64,000 nucleotides of DNA from JANMDN01 sp031376285 (GCA_031376285.1 JANMDN010000003.1:62001-126000); one strand, 5' to 3'; shown: positions 17,814-27,598, numbered from the stretch's first letter. Notes: generated by a model from the letters alone, not told the origin. Made by a program: numbers and translations.

Positions 17814-19226
17814 CTACCAGCCAACGCCGAAGTACGTTTCGTCGTTTCGTCGCGCGTCCGCTCCGGGCAGACGAACGAGGTCGACGACGATACGCCCGGT
17901 CGCCCGACCATCGATCGCGGCGACAACCTCGGGATCGCGGGAGCCCGCCACGCAGACCTCGGCGTGGGCGAGGACTTCGGAGATGTCATCGGTGAGGAGA
18001 TCGTCGATGTGGGGAAGGTGTTCTGCGATGTATGCACGGTTGGCGCCCATCAGTCGGGATAGCGCGACGTTGGCATCGTAGATGCGCACGTCGTATCCCT
18101 TCCCGATCAGACGTTCTGCAAGATCAACCAGGGGACTTTCACGGAGGTCGTCGGTGCCCGGTTTGAAGGACAATCCGAAGATTCCGACCCGTCGACGCCC
18201 CGTCTCGGTGATGATCTCGACCGACCGGCGAAGGTGCGCCTCGTTCGAGACGAGGACGTTCCCAAGGAGTGGGACGTCGACATTGCACTCGTGCGCCGTG
18301 TGCACGAGCGCCCGCAGATCCTTGGGCAGGCACGATCCTCCGAACGCAAATCCCGGACGGAGGTAGGCGGTGCTGATGTTGAGCTTCGTGTCGGAGAGAA
18401 AGACGTCCATCACCGCGTGCGAGTCGAGCCCGACCGAACGGCAGATCGCGCCGATCTCGTTCGCGAACGCGACCTTGAGTGCGTGGTAGGAGTTGTCGAC
18501 GTACTTCGTCATCTCGGCGACGGCGATCGGCACCTGGAACCGCGGCCCGGGCAGGCCGTCGTAGAGGTCCATCACGAGGGCGCCGCTGCGCGGGTCACTC
18601 TCGCCGACCACCGTCTTTGGCGGGTCGAGGAAGTCGCGAACGCTCGAGCCCTCGCGAAGGAACTCGGGGTTGAGGCAGACGCCGAAGTCGACACCGACCC
18701 GCTTGCCAGACACGCGCTCGAGGATGGGAACGAGGATGCCCTCGCAGGTGCCGGGGATCATCGTGCTGCGAAAGACGACGACGTGCCAGCCATCCTTGGT
18801 GGCAAGCGCCTCGCCGATCTCCTCGGACGCTCGCTCGAGGTACGCGCTCGACAGCCCGCCGTCGCGAGCCGATGGCGTTCCGACACAGACGAGGGTGATG
18901 TCGGTGTCCCGCACGGCGCCAGCGGGATCGTCGCTCACGGTCAGGAGCCCCGACTCGACGACCTCGCGCGTCAGCTCACCGATGCGCTCCTCGACGACCG
19001 GGGCCTTCCCCTGACGAAGAAACGCGGTCTTATCCGGGTTCGCGTCGACACCAACCACGGCATGCCCGCGGGAGGCAAAGCATGCGGCCGAAACGCAGCC
19101 CACGTAGCCGAGTCCGAAGACGCTGATTCGGGCGAGCCCCGAAGCTCCAGCCGTGGCGGCGTCGAGGTTTGCGTGAGCGTTGATGGACGGGCTGAGAGTT
19201 CCCGCCTCTGGCAAGGTCGTAGTCAC
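17814..19226 (-). CDS. Nucleotide-sugar (GDP-mannose/UDP-glucose) 6-dehydrogenase
   Basis: This enzyme oxidises the C6 of a nucleotide hexose to a uronic acid with two NAD+. It has the Rossmann motif ISVFGLGYVGCVSA, FRSTMIPGT, LNPEFLREG and the catalytic Cys299 in FGGSCLPKD. The stretch LRPGFAFGGSCLPKDLRAL resembles GDP-mannose dehydrogenase (AlgD) more than typical UDP-glucose dehydrogenases, but the donor is not proven. The N-terminal ~30 residues before the fold are low-complexity, so the GTG at 19226 may be too early. It is co-directional with the GT2-methyltransferase and suggests an acidic, uronate-containing EPS. Confidence 0.9.
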   Translation of the reverse strand: MTTTLPEAGTLSPSINAHANLDAATAGASGLARISVFGLGYVGCVSAACFASRGHAVVGVDANPDKTAFLRQGKAPVVEERIGELTREVVESGLLTVSDDPAGAVRDTDITLVCVGTPSARDGGLSSAYLERASEEIGEALATKDGWHVVVFRSTMIPGTCEGILVPILERVSGKRVGVDFGVCLNPEFLREGSSVRDFLDPPKTVVGESDPRSGALVMDLYDGLPGPRFQVPIAVAEMTKYVDNSYHALKVAFANEIGAICRSVGLDSHAVMDVFLSDTKLNISTAYLRPGFAFGGSCLPKDLRALVHTAHECNVDVPLLGNVLVSNEAHLRRSVEIITETGRRRVGIFGLSFKPGTDDLRESPLVDLAERLIGKGYDVRIYDANVALSRLMGANRAYIAEHLPHIDDLLTDDISEVLAHAEVCVAGSRDPEVVAAIDGRATGRIVVDLVRLPGADARRNDETYFGVGW

Positions 19227-19320
19227 GTCGCCAAGGCTAGGTTGATCGGGACCGACGATCGCCCCCTACGTGGACAGATACGAGCCTAGCCGGAGGTCGG
19301 GGTTCACCTGCCGGGATGGG

Positions 19321-19341
19321 AGAAAACCCCGCTGAGCAGGG
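19321..19341 (-). terminator. Terminator of the heparinase-like gene
   Basis: On the minus strand, CCCTGC pairs with GCGGGG (one G-T pair) around a TCA loop and is followed by TTTTCT. It lies about 80 bp after the stop codon of the lyase gene and before the dehydrogenase gene. Confidence 0.5.
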
Positions 19342-19422
19342 AGCGAACCCTTACTTCCGTCTTAGCGTAGGCCCACTTCGCTGCCATCGAAGGGGTTTTT
19401 GATGTTGGAATTGTTAGGGATG

Positions 19423-21579
19423 TTATGAGTAACGTTGTCCGTCCTCGGAGGCACCGATGACCCCGTGGCGCGTCCGATCGAAACGAAGCGACCGGACTCC
19501 TCGACGGTCGGTCCACGTGACCTGCACCGCCTGCTCGTCGAGGGCGACCGAGAGTTCGCCGAACCGGGCCTCAGGCACGGTGGTCGGGGTGATGATCGTC
19601 GCCACCGCAACCGGACCGATGGTCGAGCCGAGACCGCCGACGAGCCACGCGGGACGGCGCGATTCGAGCCGCTCGGACCACCAGCCAAGATGCGTCTGCT
19701 CGTCGCCCAGGATCGCGTACGTCTCCAGCGGGTCTGCGCTCGACGCCTGCCTGATGTCGAGCTTCGGGACACCGTCGACGAGCAGGCGGTGCCCGGCGGG
19801 GCGCTCCTGCGCGTGCACCGATGGGTGGAGCGGCCAGGCAGTGCGGACCGTGTGGGCGCCGTCGCATTCGACGAGGTCGACCACGACGATCGTCTCCTCG
19901 TCCGGCGGCGCGACGAGCCAGCGCCGATGCGATACCGGGTCGTCGAGACGGCGGAAGCCGTCGTGCTCGGCCTCGACAACACCCGCGTCGAGGTCAACGT
20001 GACGAGTGGTCACCCTGGCGTGGTGGGTCCAAAGAAAGGCTCCGCCGAGCTCGGACTGGTCGAGATCGTCGACTGAGAGGGTGGCGTGCATCCTGGTGCC
20101 CTGATGCGCGCGACGCCAATCGGGGTGGCCGTAGTAGCTCCCAGGCCCCGGGTCGCCGATCAGTTCCTTGCCGTCGATTGACAGGGTCAAGCTGAGGGCG
20201 TCGGCGTGCCCGTGCGCGGCGATCGACAGGTAGCCGAGCGGCGCGATGTCCATCGTGAGCCGACGGCCTTGGGAGCGGAGCACGACCAGACCGCCGTTTT
20301 GGGCGTGAAGGCTCTGCGGGGCTCGGCCGGGGCTCGTCGCGGCCCATCGGTGCTGACCTTCCGCCCCCGCAAGCCACATCGCACTGATGTCGAGGCGCCC
20401 AGAGCGGCGTGCAGCAACGTTGCCCGTGAAGGCAGCCACAAGACCCAGGTGGTCGTGGACCTCTCGCGTCGCCTCCGGGCCGAGGCGCAGCGCGAACCCC
20501 TCGTCGTCGTCGCCGTAGCGAGGCACCGGGTCGCCGTCTCCGACGAGACCTGCGAGGTAGGTGGCGCTTCGGTCGAGGCCGCTCATGATCGACGCTGGCG
20601 GCTCGTCCCCGCGGGCGCGCACGAGGGCCGCGACCACGAGCATCAACTCCGCCGTGAACACCTGGTAGCCGAGCGCCTGTTCCGCGCCAGCGCCGTCGGG
20701 AAGGATCTGACGCGCGGCTTCGATGCCGAGTTGGCGCAGGGCCCGCGACTCCCACGCCGACGCCTGGGCGAGTTCGGGAAACAGGATCGCGATCGTCGCA
20801 AGCCCAGCGAGCTCGCCGACGAGGTGGTTGTTCGACGAGCTAAATCGCGAACGGTCGTCCCAGCACCGCCGCCCGCTTTCGGCAAGCAGTAGAACCGTTG
20901 ACCGGTAGCGCTCGGGCGTCAGGCCCGGCGCGTCGCGCAGGCCCTGGAGGGCGACAGCGATCGAGATCGCGCGGATGCCCGCCTCGAATGCACCCCTCCA
21001 TGCAATGCCGACCCCAGGCGGGTTCTGGGACGTCCAGGAGTCGATCTGCGAGAGCGCTTCGTCGGCGTAACGCACGTCGTCAGTGAAGAGCCACGCCTGT
21101 GCAAGCCATGGGAGATGCTGGAGGCGGTTCAGCTCCCAGATCCATTTCGGGTCGCCCGAGGCGCTCCTGTGGTCGATACGGGAGGCGGGGATCAGGGGCC
21201 AGCGGGCTCCGGAGCCGGGGTCGTGGTGCCAGTCGATTTCGGGACCGAAGGCGGCCTCCGGGTAGGCAAAGAAGGTAAATCGGTGGTCCATCACACGGTC
21301 GGCGGCATCGATAACGGACCGCGAGGCTTGTGGATCGTGGAGGGCGATCGACCGTGCGCGAGCGCGGTCGAGGAGCACGGGCCGGCCCCGCGCCGACCGA
21401 AACGCCGCGAGGAGCGCGGGCCAATCCGGGTTTCCCGTCCCGAGTATCGCCGCCTCAGACGGCCTCCCGGTTCGGCTGATCGTGCGGACCATTCCGCGCC
21501 CCGCGCGCGTTCCGCGCCACGCGACCTCGGCGGGGCCCATCGCGCGCAGCCGACGGGCGTACCAGTTCAAGCGACCCAA
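19423..21579 (-). CDS. Heparinase II/III family polysaccharide lyase
   Basis: This 718-residue protein has an (alpha/alpha) toroid N-terminal half (LNRLQHLPWLAQAW, WRGAFEAGIRAISI, SSNNHLVGELAG) and a C-terminal beta-sandwich (HGHADALSLTLSIDGKE, GDPGPGSYYGH). The Asn-His pair in SSNNHLVGE and the His in AAHGHADAL fit the catalytic tract of the family. These enzymes cleave uronate-containing chains by beta-elimination, which suits the dehydrogenase next door. No signal peptide is obvious. The TTG start (MGRLNWYARRLRAM) fits the family. Its role may be trimming or turnover of the locus polymer. Confidence 0.88.
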   Translation of the reverse strand: MGRLNWYARRLRAMGPAEVAWRGTRAGRGMVRTISRTGRPSEAAILGTGNPDWPALLAAFRSARGRPVLLDRARARSIALHDPQASRSVIDAADRVMDHRFTFFAYPEAAFGPEIDWHHDPGSGARWPLIPASRIDHRSASGDPKWIWELNRLQHLPWLAQAWLFTDDVRYADEALSQIDSWTSQNPPGVGIAWRGAFEAGIRAISIAVALQGLRDAPGLTPERYRSTVLLLAESGRRCWDDRSRFSSSNNHLVGELAGLATIAILFPELAQASAWESRALRQLGIEAARQILPDGAGAEQALGYQVFTAELMLVVAALVRARGDEPPASIMSGLDRSATYLAGLVGDGDPVPRYGDDDEGFALRLGPEATREVHDHLGLVAAFTGNVAARRSGRLDISAMWLAGAEGQHRWAATSPGRAPQSLHAQNGGLVVLRSQGRRLTMDIAPLGYLSIAAHGHADALSLTLSIDGKELIGDPGPGSYYGHPDWRRAHQGTRMHATLSVDDLDQSELGGAFLWTHHARVTTRHVDLDAGVVEAEHDGFRRLDDPVSHRRWLVAPPDEETIVVVDLVECDGAHTVRTAWPLHPSVHAQERPAGHRLLVDGVPKLDIRQASSADPLETYAILGDEQTHLGWWSERLESRRPAWLVGGLGSTIGPVAVATIITPTTVPEARFGELSVALDEQAVQVTWTDRRGVRSLRFDRTRHGVIGASEDGQRYS

Positions 21580-21768
21580 AACTGGTCCCGTCCGAACGTT
21601 GATCGCCGGCCACGAGGGCGTTCGGCTCTATCCTGGTTTCCGGTCTGCGGTTCGTGCACTCGGCACAGGATACGCGCCGACCGACCGAGTCCCGACCGGC
21701 GGAGTTTCCTCATCGCACCTCCAGGTAGGTCCCAAAGTCTCAAACACCGGATCCGACGTGCGCATCCG

Positions 21769-23031
21769 ATGGGGATCGCGATGGCCCGCGGCCTGGAGCG
21801 GCTCGACCACGCAGGGGTCGCCGAGATCCGTCGCTTCCAGGAGCGCCGGCTACGTGGACTCGTGCGACTCGCCGCGGCGCGGTCGCCGTTCTACCGCGCG
21901 TGGTTTCGCGAAAATGGCGTCGATCCTCGCTCGATCCGCCGCGTCGAGGATCTCGCCCGACTGCCGCTCCTTGAGCGCCGTCATCTCGCCGAGCGGCCAC
22001 GGGACTTTCTGACATACCCGAAACGGCTCGCCTGGGGGTCGTCGTCGAGTGGAACCTCGGGAACCCCCGTGACGGCCTACCGCACGCCGGGCTCGTCGAT
22101 CTACGAGCTGGCGGTGCTCGAACGCCAGTGGGGCTGGTTCGGCATGCCCCGAGGCGCACGCCGCGCGATCCTGCGGGGAAGCGACTTCGCCGCCGATCGC
22201 CCCGGTGAGGTGACGATGGAGGTGCCGGGCGGGCGACAGCTCCTTATCTCGAGCTTCCACCTGACCGCCTCCAACCTCCCGAAGATTCTCGACGGCTTGC
22301 GTGCCTTTCAGCCTGACGCGATCGAAGGTTGGCCGTCGAGCATCTCGCTCCTTGCCGCGCTCCTTCGCGACCACGGAGCACAGTTCCCGGTGCGGGCGAT
22401 CGTCACGTCGTCAGAGGTGATGAGCCCCGCCCAGCAGGGCCTGATGCGAGAGACCTTCGTCGGTCCGATCGTCGACCACTACGGGCAGACCGAGCGCGTC
22501 GCGATGGCGGGGAGCTGCGAAGCCGGCGGCTATCACGTCTTCCCGGACTACGGGATCGTCGAGCTGCTGCCCGTCGATGGGCGGCCCGACCGCTTCGAGA
22601 TCGTCGGCACGCCGCTGCACAACTGGGGCTTTCCGCTCTTTCGCTACCGAACGGGCGACGAGGTGGGGCCTGCACCCGAAGGGCCGTGTGCCTGTGGACG
22701 ATCCTTCCCGCTCCTGGGGGCGATCGACGGGCGCGCAGAGGATGCCTTCGTGGCGGCAGACGGACGGCCGATACCGCTTCCAGCCACCGTTGTCGACGAC
22801 CTCACCGGCCTCCAGGAGACGCAGATCGTCCAACGCGCGCCTGGCGTCTTCGAGATTCGGATGGTGCCCGGCGTTGGGTTTGATCAGACGGCAAGCGAGG
22901 CACTCGCACGCGAAAACATCAGGCGCCTGATCGGCCCCGGCCAGACGGTCACGTTCACGCAGATGGAGCGAATCCCCCGCTCCGCCAGCGGGAAGGTCAA
23001 GCCCGCGATCGTCGTCAACGACCTCGTCTAG
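21769..23031 (+). CDS. PaaK/CapK-like AMP-forming ligase
   Basis: The ~420-residue protein belongs to the adenylating superfamily in its phenylacetate-CoA ligase-like branch: SSSSGTSGTPV (P-loop), HYGQTERVAM and FRYRTGDE. Members of this branch (CapK) are found in capsule loci and may activate an acyl group that decorates a sugar. The ATG at 21769 fits the usual N-terminal length; the frame is open further upstream over the divergent lyase start. Its 3' end overlaps the convergent glycosyltransferase by 17 bp. The substrate is unknown. Confidence 0.85.
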   Translation: MGIAMARGLERLDHAGVAEIRRFQERRLRGLVRLAAARSPFYRAWFRENGVDPRSIRRVEDLARLPLLERRHLAERPRDFLTYPKRLAWGSSSSGTSGTPVTAYRTPGSSIYELAVLERQWGWFGMPRGARRAILRGSDFAADRPGEVTMEVPGGRQLLISSFHLTASNLPKILDGLRAFQPDAIEGWPSSISLLAALLRDHGAQFPVRAIVTSSEVMSPAQQGLMRETFVGPIVDHYGQTERVAMAGSCEAGGYHVFPDYGIVELLPVDGRPDRFEIVGTPLHNWGFPLFRYRTGDEVGPAPEGPCACGRSFPLLGAIDGRAEDAFVAADGRPIPLPATVVDDLTGLQETQIVQRAPGVFEIRMVPGVGFDQTASEALARENIRRLIGPGQTVTFTQMERIPRSASGKVKPAIVVNDLV

Positions 23032-24217
23032 CGCCGAGCGCCGCGTCGAAGACCTCGGCAAGCCGCTCGGCGACGCGCTCGACCGCGTAGTGCGTGTCGA
23101 CCTGGGCGCGGTTCCAGGCGCCCATCCGGATCGCGCGCGCCGGGTCGGCCATGATCGTCTCGAAGGCATTCGCAAGCGCGGCGGGATCATCGGGAGTAAC
23201 CACGATGGCCCCGTGCCCGTCTCCGACGACATCCGGCACACCTCCCACCGGCGTAACCACCGCCGGGAGTCCAAACGCCATCGCTTCGAGGAGCGCCATC
23301 GGAAGTCCCTCCACGCGCGACGGCAGCGCGAAAATCGTCGATCCCGCAAGGAGTTCGTCGCGGCGACGGGCGTCGACCCACCCGGGCAGCTCCACGCGGT
23401 CGATCACGCCCAACCGTTCGGCCTCCAGGCGAATCGGGCCCTGGTCTCCGTCGCCAGCCAGGCATAGCCGCACGTCGGCGCGCTGCTCGCCGAGACGCGC
23501 GAGCGCCTGCACGAGCACGCGAGAGCCCTTGTCGTCGCCGAGACGGCCGAGGCAAACGATCCGCGCAGGGGCGCCGAGTTCCGCTGACGCGCCCTCCGGC
23601 ACGGACGCGACCGGGTTCGGGACCACCTCGATGTTGTCGCCCGCGAGATGGGCGAGGCGCCCCTTCCAGGAGTCCGTCAGGACGACCACGCGCGCGGCAG
23701 CGCGAAGCGTTCGGGCGATAACGGCGCGCTCGACTGGCCCCGCCGACGCGGCGTACTCGGCAAAGCCACCCCCGTGCACATGCACGACATACGGCCGGCG
23801 CGCCAGCCGGCTTGCGGCAGCCACGATCGCCTTGCGGCGAAACGATGCATCAGACGCCGTGTGAATGTGCACGAGGTCCACCCGCCGACGCGCGAGCAGG
23901 ACCGCGAGCCGGCCGATTCCAACGGCCGCCTGGGTGAGTTTTTCCCACCCCGAGCCGTCTCGATGCGTGTGGATCTCGACCAGCTCGAAGCGCTCCCGCA
24001 ACGGTGACGCGCACAGCATGGCGATCACCGAGCGGACCCCACCCGCGCTTCTCGGGCCGGGACCGACCTCTGCGACGACGGGGAGCGATATTCGGCGGGG
24101 TGCGATTGCCGGAACGTAGCGCGTGGGCCCGGCCGTTCGTCGCCAATGGACCCGACGGGGTTCGCCCGCGACCGAGCGACGTGCGATCCTGGCGCCCGTG
24201 AACGCACGACCCCCCAT
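23015..24217 (-). CDS. Family 4 glycosyltransferase
   Basis: A GT-B retaining glycosyltransferase of about 400 residues: VHVHGGGFAEYAAS in the N-terminal domain, then IVCLGRLGDDKGSRVLVQA and the donor-site ALPSRVEGLPMALLEAMA in the C-terminal domain. The start is uncertain. ATG at 24217 is the only good start downstream of a long featureless extension, yet it overlaps the 5' end of the divergent lipoprotein gene. The first ~30 residues are Arg-rich and not conserved-looking. Confidence 0.85.
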   Translation of the reverse strand: MGGRAFTGARIARRSVAGEPRRVHWRRTAGPTRYVPAIAPRRISLPVVAEVGPGPRSAGGVRSVIAMLCASPLRERFELVEIHTHRDGSGWEKLTQAAVGIGRLAVLLARRRVDLVHIHTASDASFRRKAIVAAASRLARRPYVVHVHGGGFAEYAASAGPVERAVIARTLRAAARVVVLTDSWKGRLAHLAGDNIEVVPNPVASVPEGASAELGAPARIVCLGRLGDDKGSRVLVQALARLGEQRADVRLCLAGDGDQGPIRLEAERLGVIDRVELPGWVDARRRDELLAGSTIFALPSRVEGLPMALLEAMAFGLPAVVTPVGGVPDVVGDGHGAIVVTPDDPAALANAFETIMADPARAIRMGAWNRAQVDTHYAVERVAERLAEVFDAALGARRGR

Positions 24218-25580
24218 GGCCGGCGCGCGACGCCCAAGCCGTCGCCGACGTTTGATCGGTGGGTGGACGACCGCCCTCATCGTCGTTGTCGCAGCGGGCT
24301 GCGGCAGCAAGGCCGTGGTTCGTGACGAGGCCGCGATCTCCGCGGGCGAGAAGCAGGCACCAACGTTTCCTCGCTCCACAGCACTCTTCCTTGCCCAGGA
24401 GGACCTTCCGTCGGCGGCGACGCTCGCCAAGTCCGACGTCGTCGTGATTGACAGCGAATGGGCCCATCGCCAGCCCCGCTCCTTCTTTGCCCAGATCCGC
24501 CGTTTGAATCCCACGGTCCGACTGCTCGCCTACGTCAATATCGTCGACCGACCCCGCAGCATCGGATCGCGTGGTTACTACGCCAACCGCTACGACCTCT
24601 GGCAGTTCGATGATCGGGGACGGTCGAAGCTGCCGGTCGGCTGGTTGGCGCGGACCGCGAGCGGCGAGCAACTCAGCCAGTACCCCGGCACCGACATGAC
24701 CAACATCATGGGGACCGTTGGTGGGCGGCGATTCGCTGACTACGCCGTCGACTGGATGGTTCGCCGTGTCTGGCGCTCAGGTGTCTGGGACGGACTCTTC
24801 TTGGATGTCTGGGGCGACCGCGTCTACAACACGACCCGGGACGCGTGGGATGTCGACGGCGACGGTACGGACGAGCCCAACAGCGCTATTTTTGGCCCTG
24901 GGAAGCCGTGGGAGCAGGCGATCTCCAACGCGGAGTCGCGACTGCGACGCGAGATTCCGAAGGCGCTCATCGTTGTCAACGGGAGTCGAACACTCTCAGG
25001 AGACCGTCTTGACGGACGCGTCTGGGAGAGCTTTTCAGACCCCGTCAAAGAGCGCGATCCCGGCGTTGACCTGCGCGACTACGTCACCGTCGCGTCCGCT
25101 CCCGGGCATCGCCTTCCCGGTATGCAGATCACGATCAATCGCCTTCCCCAAGGTGGGCCGCTTGACCAGACCGACTACCGCCGGGCGCGAAGCTTCCTCA
25201 CCGGGACACTTCTGCAGAACGGCTACTGGGCAAGCGCCGGAGTCGACTACGACGAGATCGTCACCTACGACGAGATCGACGGAGGCGGGCGAGGGCGTGG
25301 CTATCTCGGGCGGGCCGTCGTGCCGAGCCCGACCTGGTCGCAGGTCTCAGGCACCTTTCGCGGCGGGATCGGGCGGGTGAGCGGGAAGCTCTATCGACGT
25401 GATTTCACGGGTGGCATCGTGCTGCACAACGCGGGGGACGAGGCCAAGACGGTGAAACTCGAGGGGCCCTACCGGCGCCTCAAGGGTCGCCAGGATCCTT
25501 CGACTAATAGCGGCGAGCAGGTCACCACGGTGACGATCCCGCCGCAGGACGGCCTCATCCTCGTCCGGGGTGGCGGGTAG
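24216..25580 (+). CDS. Putative glycoside hydrolase-like lipoprotein
   Basis: An Arg-rich N-terminus and a hydrophobic stretch lead to a lipobox-like VVVAAGCGS, so the protein is probably a membrane-anchored lipoprotein. The rest resembles hypothetical TIM-barrel glycosidases of the GHL15 type: VVVIDSEWAH, RLLAYVNIVD, GVWDGLFLDVWGD and acidic residues in YDEIVTYDEIDGGG. It may cut or modify the locus polysaccharide outside the cell. In-frame starts also exist at 24198 (GTG) and 24252 (TTG, just before the hydrophobic segment). The enzymatic role is inference. Confidence 0.72.
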   Translation: MAGARRPSRRRRLIGGWTTALIVVVAAGCGSKAVVRDEAAISAGEKQAPTFPRSTALFLAQEDLPSAATLAKSDVVVIDSEWAHRQPRSFFAQIRRLNPTVRLLAYVNIVDRPRSIGSRGYYANRYDLWQFDDRGRSKLPVGWLARTASGEQLSQYPGTDMTNIMGTVGGRRFADYAVDWMVRRVWRSGVWDGLFLDVWGDRVYNTTRDAWDVDGDGTDEPNSAIFGPGKPWEQAISNAESRLRREIPKALIVVNGSRTLSGDRLDGRVWESFSDPVKERDPGVDLRDYVTVASAPGHRLPGMQITINRLPQGGPLDQTDYRRARSFLTGTLLQNGYWASAGVDYDEIVTYDEIDGGGRGRGYLGRAVVPSPTWSQVSGTFRGGIGRVSGKLYRRDFTGGIVLHNAGDEAKTVKLEGPYRRLKGRQDPSTNSGEQVTTVTIPPQDGLILVRGGG

Positions 25581-25701
25581 CGGCGAGCGGACACCCCGCC
25601 GAACCCGGCGCTGCCTGCCACCCTCGGCGCCTGCACGAAAGAACGATTTGCGAGCAGCGGCGTGCTCGACTAGCGTCGCCTCAACCGACGAGGAGATGCG
25701 C

Positions 25702-26370
25702 GTGACATCGATGCCGATGGACACCAAGACACCCGCTGTCGCGAACCTCATCCGCCAGCGATTCGGCACGCCGAAGCGGCTCCTTGTCGTTGGATGCGGA
25801 CCAGGCCTCGAGGCGGCCCACCTCGCCGAACAGCTCGGGAGCACGGTGACCGGGATCGATGTCGCGGATACCTTCGATGACGAAGCGCGCCGAAGGGTCG
25901 ACCTGCGCGTCGGCGACGGAACGGCGCTTGACTTCGAGGATGACACCTTCGACTTCGTCTACTGCTACCACGTGCTCGAACACATCCCCCGGTACGCCGT
26001 CGCGCTGAGCGAAATGCGTCGCGCCATGCGCCCCGGTGCCGGGTACTGGATCGGGACGCCCAATCGCAGGCGCCTCGTCGGGTACGTCGGAAGTGAAGGC
26101 ACGTCGCTTGCGAAGAAGCTCGCCTGGAATGCGGCTGACTGGAAGGCTCGCCTCAAGGGGCAGTTCAGGAACGAGCTTGGCGCGCATGCCGGCTTCACTT
26201 CCCCGGAGCTTCGACGGATCCTGGTGAGCGCCTTCGGGAATGCCGAGGAGACAACGCGCGAGTACTACCGAGCCGTCTACGGCTCGCATGGACGCGCGCT
26301 GACGGTGATCGAGCGATCGGGCCTCGGTCGACTGCTCTATCCGGCGGTCTACTTCGTGGGCACCGCGTAG
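25702..26370 (+). CDS. SAM-dependent class I methyltransferase
   Basis: The Rossmann core shows motif I LLVVGCGPGLEAAHLAEQ, an acidic SAM-binding GIDVAD, and CYHVLEHIPRYA, typical of small-molecule O- or C-methyltransferases. GTG at 25702 is chosen because AGGAG sits 6 nt upstream; the ATG at 25696 touches that AGGAG, and the frame is open back to 25570. The gene is convergent with the GT4 gene at 26381. It probably methylates a sugar or lipid intermediate of the EPS pathway. Confidence 0.85.
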   Translation: MTSMPMDTKTPAVANLIRQRFGTPKRLLVVGCGPGLEAAHLAEQLGSTVTGIDVADTFDDEARRRVDLRVGDGTALDFEDDTFDFVYCYHVLEHIPRYAVALSEMRRAMRPGAGYWIGTPNRRRLVGYVGSEGTSLAKKLAWNAADWKARLKGQFRNELGAHAGFTSPELRRILVSAFGNAEETTREYYRAVYGSHGRALTVIERSGLGRLLYPAVYFVGTA

Positions 26371-26380
26371 ACGCGCCGCT

Positions 26381-27598
26381 CTACCGACGGAGCAGTCGAC
26401 CGTAGAAGTCGATCAGGTGTTGGCGCGAGACGGCCCAGGAGAGGTCCTGCTCGACGCGCTGGCGCCCGATCTCCCCCATCCGCGTACGGCGGACGGGGTC
26501 GTCGAGCAGCTCCGCGATGAGCTCGGCGAACGCGGTCTCGTCGTTTGCGGGCGCGTAGAGCGCGGCGTCGCCCGCCGAGACTCGCGCTTCGACGAGATCA
26601 AACGAGACGAGCGGCCGGCCCATCGACATGTATTCGACGACCTTGTTCATCGTCGACACGTCGTTGAGGGGGTTTTTTGGATCGGGCGAGAGGCACACGT
26701 CGGCGCTCGAAAGGCAGCGCTGCACGAACTCGTCTGGGACGCGCCCGGTGAACTCGACGCAGTCCTCCAGGCCAAGCGTCCGGGAGAGCGCAACCATGTC
26801 GTCGAAGGCATCGCCGGTTCCCATGAAGATCGATTGCAGGTCCTCTCGCCCCGTCTCGTGGCGCAGGTGCGCGAGCGCCCGGAGGGCGTAGTCGACACCG
26901 TCTTGGGGGCCCATCACACCAATGTAGGCAGCGAGGTGCGTCTTCCCACGCCGGAGGCTCGGGTCGGGCTCGCGCCGGACAAAGCGCGAGAGATCCGGGG
27001 CGCTTCGCACAACCGAGACTCGATCTGGCTTCATCTTCCCGCGCTCGATGGCGACGCGGCGGTAGCTCTCGTTCGTCGAGATGACCCCATCGGCGAAGGC
27101 GAAGGTGACTCGCTCGAAGAGCTTCGACACTCGGTAGAGGAGGCTGCTGGAGCCCTCGAAGCGCGACAGGAAAAGCTCGGGCACGAGGTCGTGATGATCG
27201 AAGACGAACTTCGCCCCACGAAGTTTGAGGGGGAGCCCAGCGAGAAACAGCAGGTCCGGAGGGTTGCAGGCGTGTACGACGTCGACCGGCCCTTCCTTGC
27301 GGACGCGAAGCGCGAGACGCAGGGTCCGCCAAAGCGCTTGGCCGTACTCCTTGACGTAGCCGGCCGGACCCCCTGTCGCGGCCTCAAGCGGATAGCGCAG
27401 GATGCGCACGCCTTCGATCGTCTCCTCTGGCTCGGTGTCCTGTTTGCTCCCCATCGGGCAGATGACCACGACCTCATGGCCGGCCTCGACGAGGGCCCGG
27501 CTCTCCTGCCAAACACGTCGATCGAATGGGACCGAGAGGTTCTCGACCAGAATGAGGACGCGAGCCGGGCGCGCGGGCGACGGGTGTGGGCTCGTCAT
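26381..27598 (-). CDS. Family 4 glycosyltransferase
   Basis: A 405-residue GT-B enzyme with VLILVENLSVPFDRRVWQE, DVVHACNPPDLLFL and FDHHDLVPELF in the acceptor domain, and a donor-site region around YMSMGRPLVSFDLVEARV. This pattern is close to WcaI/exosortase-associated transferases that work on lipid-linked oligosaccharides. Its start overlaps the stop of the upstream GT4 gene by 4 bp (ATGA), forming a two-gene unit. Confidence 0.9.
   Translation of the reverse strand: MTSPHPSPARPARVLILVENLSVPFDRRVWQESRALVEAGHEVVVICPMGSKQDTEPEETIEGVRILRYPLEAATGGPAGYVKEYGQALWRTLRLALRVRKEGPVDVVHACNPPDLLFLAGLPLKLRGAKFVFDHHDLVPELFLSRFEGSSSLLYRVSKLFERVTFAFADGVISTNESYRRVAIERGKMKPDRVSVVRSAPDLSRFVRREPDPSLRRGKTHLAAYIGVMGPQDGVDYALRALAHLRHETGREDLQSIFMGTGDAFDDMVALSRTLGLEDCVEFTGRVPDEFVQRCLSSADVCLSPDPKNPLNDVSTMNKVVEYMSMGRPLVSFDLVEARVSAGDAALYAPANDETAFAELIAELLDDPVRRTRMGEIGRQRVEQDLSWAVSRQHLIDFYGRLLRR

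Noticed and set aside
19227..19422. Possible riboswitch in the leader of the nucleotide-sugar dehydrogenase
   Set aside because: Some text resembled parts of cyclic-dinucleotide riboswitches, but no full set of conserved bases or stems could be traced. A covariance-model search would be needed; a significant hit would support it.
19362..19430. Protein-like text (NNSNIKNPFDGSEVGLR) after the heparinase stop in another frame
   Set aside because: It looked like a shifted C-terminus, but the lyase frame ends normally, a terminator follows at 19321-19341, and the region is AT-richer non-coding DNA.
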